NCBI GenBank assembly: GCA_039714535.1
Contig: JBDLJC010000012.1
Span: forward strand, 13,755 to 77,754
From: JAGXFP01 sp039714535
GTDB taxonomy: Bacteria; Desulfobacterota; Desulfobulbia; Desulfobulbales; JAGXFP01
Direction: 5' to 3'
Length of the DNA stretch: 64,000 nt
Of this stretch, positions 59,426 to 64,000 are shown piece by piece (position 1 is the first letter of the stretch; each line of letters begins with the position of its first letter). The notes beneath the pieces are model-generated. The model ran no database searches. It saw nothing but the letters and a program-made list of their open reading frames with translations, and was not told the origin of the DNA. The position numbers were made by a program, and so were the translations under genes.

Positions 59426-59944
59426 TTATTCTTTGAATTCACCGCGTACGGCCCGGATACTGAAAACCCGTTTTTTTGTGGTTGGCTTGGGGCCGAAATT
59501 TATCTTGGATACGTTGAGCGAGCCATCCTGGCAAAGTGACCAACCCAAGTGAATACTCGGTGAGGTCTGGGGGAAATACTTTTCATTGATGCGCGGCGGC
59601 TGTTCTTTGGCCCGGTCGACCAGCCCTTCAAGCTCTGTTTCTTCGGGAAGCCGCCAGTCGCTGAAACCGCCGAATTTTTCTTCGTTCAGCTTGGCGAGGA
59701 ATTCCTTATTATGTTTTTTCCATGAGTAGGAATTGTTTTTATCGTGGATGGAGCCGTCATCGGTTTTTACCTCCCAGGTCAGGCCTTTGGCGGGATCCCT
59801 TACCATGGCCCATTCCGCGGCATCATCCGGTAACTCCCGGCCCATGGCGTCGAGTTTGATCAGGGTGTTTTGCCCAAGGCAGGCGGTTGGCATGATTATC
59901 AGGAGGGTTGTCAGAATTATTGGTAGCAATGTCATGGGTTTCAT
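59426..59944 (-). CDS. DUF1566/Lcl-like secreted protein
   Basis: 172 residues from ATG 59944. A signal peptide (about 1-24, ending PTACLG or nearby) comes first. The body has GLTWEVKTDDGSIHDKNNSY and GGFSDWRLPEETELEGLVDR, typical of DUF1566/Lcl C-terminal domains, and ends RAVRGEF. These proteins are exported and of uncertain role (adhesion or surface binding is inferred for some). The Cys after TA may be a lipidated residue. Confidence 0.82.
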   Translation of the reverse strand: MKPMTLLPIILTTLLIIMPTACLGQNTLIKLDAMGRELPDDAAEWAMVRDPAKGLTWEVKTDDGSIHDKNNSYSWKKHNKEFLAKLNEEKFGGFSDWRLPEETELEGLVDRAKEQPPRINEKYFPQTSPSIHLGWSLCQDGSLNVSKINFGPKPTTKKRVFSIRAVRGEFKE

Positions 59945-60076
59945 GTAAACTCCCCGGATTCGTATTAGCAAAAGGTATTAATCTCAGATTTGTCTTCATT
60001 GGCTGTTTTTATCTATACCACTTAGTGGTGGTTGGATCAAATCAGGCCCAGACAAAAAGCGAAAAATATTTATCCC

Positions 60077-61054
60077 ATGGTTACAGCGAAAAAGAAAAGA
60101 AAAAAGAAGCGGCCCAAACAGCGAAAAAAGGGCAGGCAGTGGCTGGTTTTTTGTGTCGTCGCGGTGCTGTTTGCGTCCCTGGGCGGTCTGGTAGTTTTTC
60201 TGGCTCTTAGCCCGGATGATGCAACGGTACTGCCGAAGATCGGCGAGGTTGACGGCAACGGCCCGACGATCTCTTATGAAGAGACCTATGTCGTACCTGA
60301 GCCGGTAATTGTTGCACAGCCGGTAAAAAAGAGCCAGGTTGTTCCTGTTAGCCCGGATGTTACCCCTGAGGATGGGGGGTTGGTGGCGAAAAGAGAGCGG
60401 CCGTTAGTTGCCATAGTTATCGATGATATGGGCTATAACAAAAAAAATTGTGAGGCTCTGCTTGATCTGGACCTCGACCTTTCCTTTGCCTTTCTGCCTT
60501 TCGGCCCTTATACGGAGCACCAGGCTTCCCGGGCCCATCGGCTGGGCCGTGATGTCCTGCTGCATTTTCCGATGGAGGCCAGTGACCCAAAGTGGAAACC
60601 AGGCCGAGGTACCATTGCCATTGCCATGGATTCTCCGGAAATCCGGAGAATCTTTGTTGAGAATTTGGCTGCTGTGCCCTATGCCAGCGGCATAAATAAC
60701 CATATGGGCTCCCGTTTTACCCAAAATAACCAGTCCATGCAGGATTTTATGGAAGCTATGCAAGAGTCGGGGCTGTTTTTTCTCGATAGTAGGACTTCTC
60801 GAAACAGTGTGGGGTATTCTCTGGCTAAAAAAATGGCGGTGCGAACGGCCGAACGGGATATCTTTCTGGATAATGTTCGGGATCCACAAAAAATTATTAT
60901 CCAGTTGCGTAAGCTGGTTGATGTTGCCCGGCGCCAGGGTTTTGCTATAGCAATCGGCCACCCCTATCCCGAGACCCTGCAAGCCCTTAAGGAGTACAAA
61001 CGGGAAATCTTACAGCAGGTAAAGGTGGTTGGGGTGGGGACACTGGTTCGCTGA
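60077..61054 (+). CDS. Divergent polysaccharide deacetylase family protein
   Basis: 325 residues from ATG 60077; TTG 60032 has no support. An extremely basic N-terminal tail (AKKKRKKKRPKQRKKGRQW) is followed by one membrane helix and then the YibQ-like domain with IVIDDMGYNKKNCEALLDLD, HFPMEASDPKWKPGRGTI, NNHMGSRFT and LDSRTS. The protein should face the periplasm. The family is related to NodB-type deacetylases but lacks proven activity. Confidence 0.88.
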   Translation: MVTAKKKRKKKRPKQRKKGRQWLVFCVVAVLFASLGGLVVFLALSPDDATVLPKIGEVDGNGPTISYEETYVVPEPVIVAQPVKKSQVVPVSPDVTPEDGGLVAKRERPLVAIVIDDMGYNKKNCEALLDLDLDLSFAFLPFGPYTEHQASRAHRLGRDVLLHFPMEASDPKWKPGRGTIAIAMDSPEIRRIFVENLAAVPYASGINNHMGSRFTQNNQSMQDFMEAMQESGLFFLDSRTSRNSVGYSLAKKMAVRTAERDIFLDNVRDPQKIIIQLRKLVDVARRQGFAIAIGHPYPETLQALKEYKREILQQVKVVGVGTLVR

Positions 61055-61271
61055 TAATAATAGTGGTTGGGTTGTTAAGTTTTAAATTAGATGCTTTTAA
61101 GTTGGGAATATATTCTATTATATATAATAATGGCCCAATCGTAGTAATGGTGCCGGTTTTGCCTGGCCGATTGGCTCGGTGCCAAGGGTCAGGTACGACA
61201 GGGAGAAAAGGTTTGTTGACAAACGGCAGTCTCAGTATTAAATTAAAAACTGAAATAGTTGGGGTTGAAGA

Positions 61272-61556
61272 ATGGAAGACGAACATGTGAAAGATGTTGC
61301 AGCCTTGTTGAAGACTATGTCGCACCCAATAAGGTTGAAGATTCTTTGTCTGCTGCAGGAAAAAGAGATGGCTGTTGGTGACATCCGCGAGGAGGTCAAG
61401 ACCACCAACGCCAATGTTTCCCAGCATCTGTCCATTCTTCGCAATCAGGGTATTGTCAGTTCAAGAAAAGACGCAAATTTTATTTACAATAAAATTGAGG
61501 ATGGCCGGGTCTTGGAATTGATTGCCAAGATGCGGGATTTGTTTTGTGAGGTTTAG
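61272..61556 (+). CDS. ArsR-family transcriptional regulator
   Basis: 94 residues. The winged-helix is complete: VAALLKTMSHPIRLKILCLL, DIREEVKTTNANVSQHLSIL as recognition helix, and RKDANFIYNKIEDGRV as wing. No metal-binding Cys pair is obvious apart from single Cys residues at 26 and 91, so its signal is unclear; redox or sulfur sensing in such regulators is possible. It is terminated by a hairpin before the transporter gene. Confidence 0.88.
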   Translation: MEDEHVKDVAALLKTMSHPIRLKILCLLQEKEMAVGDIREEVKTTNANVSQHLSILRNQGIVSSRKDANFIYNKIEDGRVLELIAKMRDLFCEV

Positions 61557-61579
61557 CCCGATTGGGGCCAAATTTTTTT
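61552..61579 (+). terminator. Terminator after the ArsR gene
   Basis: TTTAGCCC and GGGCCAAA pair with one mismatch around GATTG, followed by seven T residues. It overlaps the stop codon of the regulator. Confidence 0.6.
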
Positions 61580-61704
61580 CATTTCACCTCGCTCCTCCGG
61601 GTTGTTCTTCGTGCCTGGTTCTTCGGTGCTTTCCGTACTGCCTCTCCACTATCTCTTGACAGTCTTGTTTTGTAATTCATAAAATGATTTCTAGGAGTTG
61701 GGCT

Positions 61705-64000
61705 ATGAAGGGTAGATCCATAATTAGTTTTTCCATAAAGAATCCGAAAACTGTTACAGCTCTTCTGGTTCTCTGCACGCTGGTGCTTGCCTCGTTGATT
61801 GTAAGGGTTAAGGTTGATACCGACCCGGAGAATATGCTCAGCGCGGACGAGCCGATCCGGGTTTTCCATAACCAGATGAAGCAGGAGTTCAACCTCAACG
61901 ATTTTGTTGTGTTGGGGGTGGTGAACGAGCAAAATTCCGATGGCGTTTTCAACGTTGAGACCCTGACCCGGATCCATGAGCTGACCGAGTTTGTCCGTGA
62001 TATGCACGCCGAGGATGATCGCGAAAAAAGGGTGGTCACCAGAAACCTGATCGCACCGGGAACGGTTGATGCCATCGAGCAGGATGGACCGGGGCAGATC
62101 CGCTTTGATTGGTTGATGAAGACCCCGCCGCTCAACGCCGGCGATGTGGCCCGGATCCGAAAGTTGGCCATGAGCAACCCCTTGCTCAAGGGGACGCTGG
62201 TCTCGGAAGATATGCGGGCCATGGGCATCTATATCCCCGTCTCAGAGAAGGATTTTGCCTCCGAGGTGCGGCGCCGCCTCCTGAGAAAGATCGAAGAGTA
62301 TGACAGTGCCAAGGGCGACCGGTTCTATATTACCGGCCTGCCGGTGGCTGAGGACACCTTCGGCGAAGAGATGTTCGTCCAGATGGCGGTGACCGCCCCC
62401 ATGGCAATGGTGGCGATTTTTCTGCTGATGCTGCTTTTCTTCAGGCAGGTGCGGATGATTGTTTCACCGTTGATTGTTGCCATGATGTCGGTGTTTTGCA
62501 CCATGGGATTGTTGGTCGGTACCGGCAACACCCTGCACATCATGAGTTCGATGATCCCCATCTTTCTGATGCCCATTGCCGTGGTCGACAGCATCCATAT
62601 TCTCAGTGAATTTTTCGATAGTTACCAGACCATCGGCGATCGGCGCAAGACCCTCGAACATGTGATGAAACAGTTGTTTATGCCGATGCTCTATACCTCT
62701 TTGACCTCGGCGGCCGGTTTTGCCTCATTGGCCCTGACTCCGATCCCCCCCGTCCAGGCCTTCGGTATTTTTGTCGCGATCGGCATCATGCTGGCCTGGT
62801 TGTTTACCATTATTTTCATCCCGGCCTATATCATGATGCTTAAAGAAGAGAGCCTAGCCGGATTTGGCGTAGCCAAAGAAGCCTCGGGGGGCATGGATAG
62901 TCGCCTGAGCAGATATTTGCAATTACTTGGCGGGCTTACTTACAACCGGGCCAAGATTATTCTGGTTCTGACCCTGAGCGCTATAATTGTGGCCGGCTAT
63001 GGCATCAGCCTGATCGTGGTTAATGATAATCCGGTTAAGTGGTTCAACAAGAAACACCCGATTCGGGTGGCCGACCGGGTCTTGAACAGTCATTTCGGCG
63101 GCACCTACGAAGCCTATCTGGTCCTGGAAAGCGGGGTGGCCGAGCTTGATGCCGGCGGGACTGTTGATTGGCTCCAGAAAGAACTGCAAGGTCTTGAGCT
63201 TAACTCACCGAACCGGCCGGTTGTAGTCAAGGCCGCTGAGCTGCTCCAGAAAGAAGGGGCTGCCGCCACCTCCGGAGATGACCTCCTGGCCAATCTGCTG
63301 ACGACCTGGGAACAGGAGATGGATACAGCATCTGATGCCCATTATGACAGCTGGGGCGATGTGGTCGACCTGCTTGAAAAGGCCCGGAACCGGACCAGTA
63401 TCTTCAAAGATCCTGCGGTCCTTGAGTACCTGGCCGCTCTTCAGCAGTCACTGCTCGACAGCGGCAAGATCGGCAAGTCAAACTCACTGGCCGATGTGGT
63501 CCAGAAGGTCCATCAGGAACTCTTTGAGGGTCAGCAGGATTACTATCGGATTCCCGCCAGTACCGGGGGGGTGGCCGAATGCTTGATCTCCTTCCAGAAT
63601 AGCCACAAGCCCGGTGATCTTTGGCATTTTGTCACCCCCGATTACCGCAAGGCCAACATCTGGATCCAGCTTCGCAACGGCGATAATCGGGACATGCAGG
63701 CGGTGATTGATGCGGTTGATGACTTCCTGACCGCCAATCCGCCGCCCCTGGCCATCAACCATCAGTGGGCCGGCCTTACTTATCTGAACGTGGTCTGGCA
63801 GGACAAGATGGTCGCCGGGATGCGGGATGCTTTCCTGGGTAGTTTCGTGGTTGTCTTCATAATGATGGCGGTGCTGTTTCGCTCCATCAGCTGGGGTCTG
63901 TTGGCCATGGTGCCCCTGTCGGTGACCATTGCCGTCATTTACGGGGTGATCGGTTTTATCGGCAAACCCTATGATATGCCGGTGGCGGTCCTTTCCTCTT
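61705..64000 (+). CDS. RND/MMPL-family transporter (3' partial)
   Basis: The ATG at 61705 has AGGAG seven bases upstream; the frame stays open to the window end, so 765 residues are visible. The layout is that of MMPL/SSD exporters: an N-terminal helix, a long periplasmic domain (VDTDPENMLSADEPIRVF), a membrane domain with MVAIFLLMLLFFRQVRM, a sterol-sensing-like region (PIFLMPIAVVDSIHIL), a second periplasmic domain, then more helices. It may move lipids or hopanoid-like compounds. The preceding ArsR-type gene is separated by a terminator. Confidence 0.9.
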   Translation, partial: MKGRSIISFSIKNPKTVTALLVLCTLVLASLIVRVKVDTDPENMLSADEPIRVFHNQMKQEFNLNDFVVLGVVNEQNSDGVFNVETLTRIHELTEFVRDMHAEDDREKRVVTRNLIAPGTVDAIEQDGPGQIRFDWLMKTPPLNAGDVARIRKLAMSNPLLKGTLVSEDMRAMGIYIPVSEKDFASEVRRRLLRKIEEYDSAKGDRFYITGLPVAEDTFGEEMFVQMAVTAPMAMVAIFLLMLLFFRQVRMIVSPLIVAMMSVFCTMGLLVGTGNTLHIMSSMIPIFLMPIAVVDSIHILSEFFDSYQTIGDRRKTLEHVMKQLFMPMLYTSLTSAAGFASLALTPIPPVQAFGIFVAIGIMLAWLFTIIFIPAYIMMLKEESLAGFGVAKEASGGMDSRLSRYLQLLGGLTYNRAKIILVLTLSAIIVAGYGISLIVVNDNPVKWFNKKHPIRVADRVLNSHFGGTYEAYLVLESGVAELDAGGTVDWLQKELQGLELNSPNRPVVVKAAELLQKEGAAATSGDDLLANLLTTWEQEMDTASDAHYDSWGDVVDLLEKARNRTSIFKDPAVLEYLAALQQSLLDSGKIGKSNSLADVVQKVHQELFEGQQDYYRIPASTGGVAECLISFQNSHKPGDLWHFVTPDYRKANIWIQLRNGDNRDMQAVIDAVDDFLTANPPPLAINHQWAGLTYLNVVWQDKMVAGMRDAFLGSFVVVFIMMAVLFRSISWGLLAMVPLSVTIAVIYGVIGFIGKPYDMPVAVLSS

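Overview
The window reads as chromosomal DNA of a Gram-negative, probably anaerobic, sulfur-metabolising bacterium. Desulfobacterota (Desulfobulbales-like) is the best guess. The reasons are a TusA/DsrE-family/YeeE sulfur-transfer cluster, a multihaem c-type cytochrome, a molybdenum-cofactor operon, a fused DHH-CBS-tRNA nucleotidyltransferase, a c-di-GMP-I riboswitch and a type II secretion operon with a lipoprotein secretin. The taxonomic call is inference; no rRNA or tRNA gene is visible.

Layout. 1-6818 is the end of a surface-polysaccharide cluster: toroid protein, asparagine synthase, WecG-type transferase, UDP-GlcNAc 2-epimerase, and a convergent UDP-sugar epimerase/dehydrogenase pair. 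6925-8189 is a decay zone with a frameshifted OmpA-like remnant, an rfbB C-terminal relic and an M50 protease broken by a frameshift. 8179-15129 holds housekeeping genes (DHH-CBS-nucleotidyltransferase, XerC/D, S21, FAD-linked oxidase, D-Ala-D-Ala ligase). 15263-16908 is a c-di-GMP riboswitch with a terminator, followed by two paralogous lipoproteins. 17411-22170 carries serS, a tetrahaem cytochrome, moeA-mobA-mobB and a HIT protein. 22417-33054 is a tightly coupled type II secretion operon (E, F, H-, J- and I-like pseudopilins, K, L, M, a C-like protein, D) without gspG; a GspG-like gene lies 8 kb further on behind mltG. 33195-36074 is the sulfur-transfer cluster. 36260-50206 contains a REC-GAF-kinase, an MFS exporter, a NicO-type metal transporter, mltG, lon, a GlmU-like acyltransferase, uspA and a DinG-family helicase.

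50269-58154 is an accessory island: HepT/MntA, HigBA, a cytosine-5 methyltransferase divergent from a Vsr endonuclease, a response-regulator-like protein, a kinase carrying two separate GHKL ATPase domains, and a ParDE-like pair. Near-identical 29-bp sequences in inverted orientation (51147 and 57509) bracket HigBA and the methylase/Vsr/phosphorelay block. This block is the best candidate for an under-described system: a methylase and mismatch nickase linked to a MORC/Hsp90-like ATPase-histidine kinase and a receiver protein with an unrecognised C-terminal region.

58295-64000 returns to core functions: polyprenyl diphosphate synthase, a DUF1566-like protein, a divergent polysaccharide deacetylase, an ArsR regulator and a truncated RND/MMPL transporter. 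Several small repeat families punctuate the window: a 172-bp MITE-like element with 13-bp terminal inverted repeats plus a second copy, a 46-bp-period array of palindromes, and two long imperfect palindromes flanking uspA.
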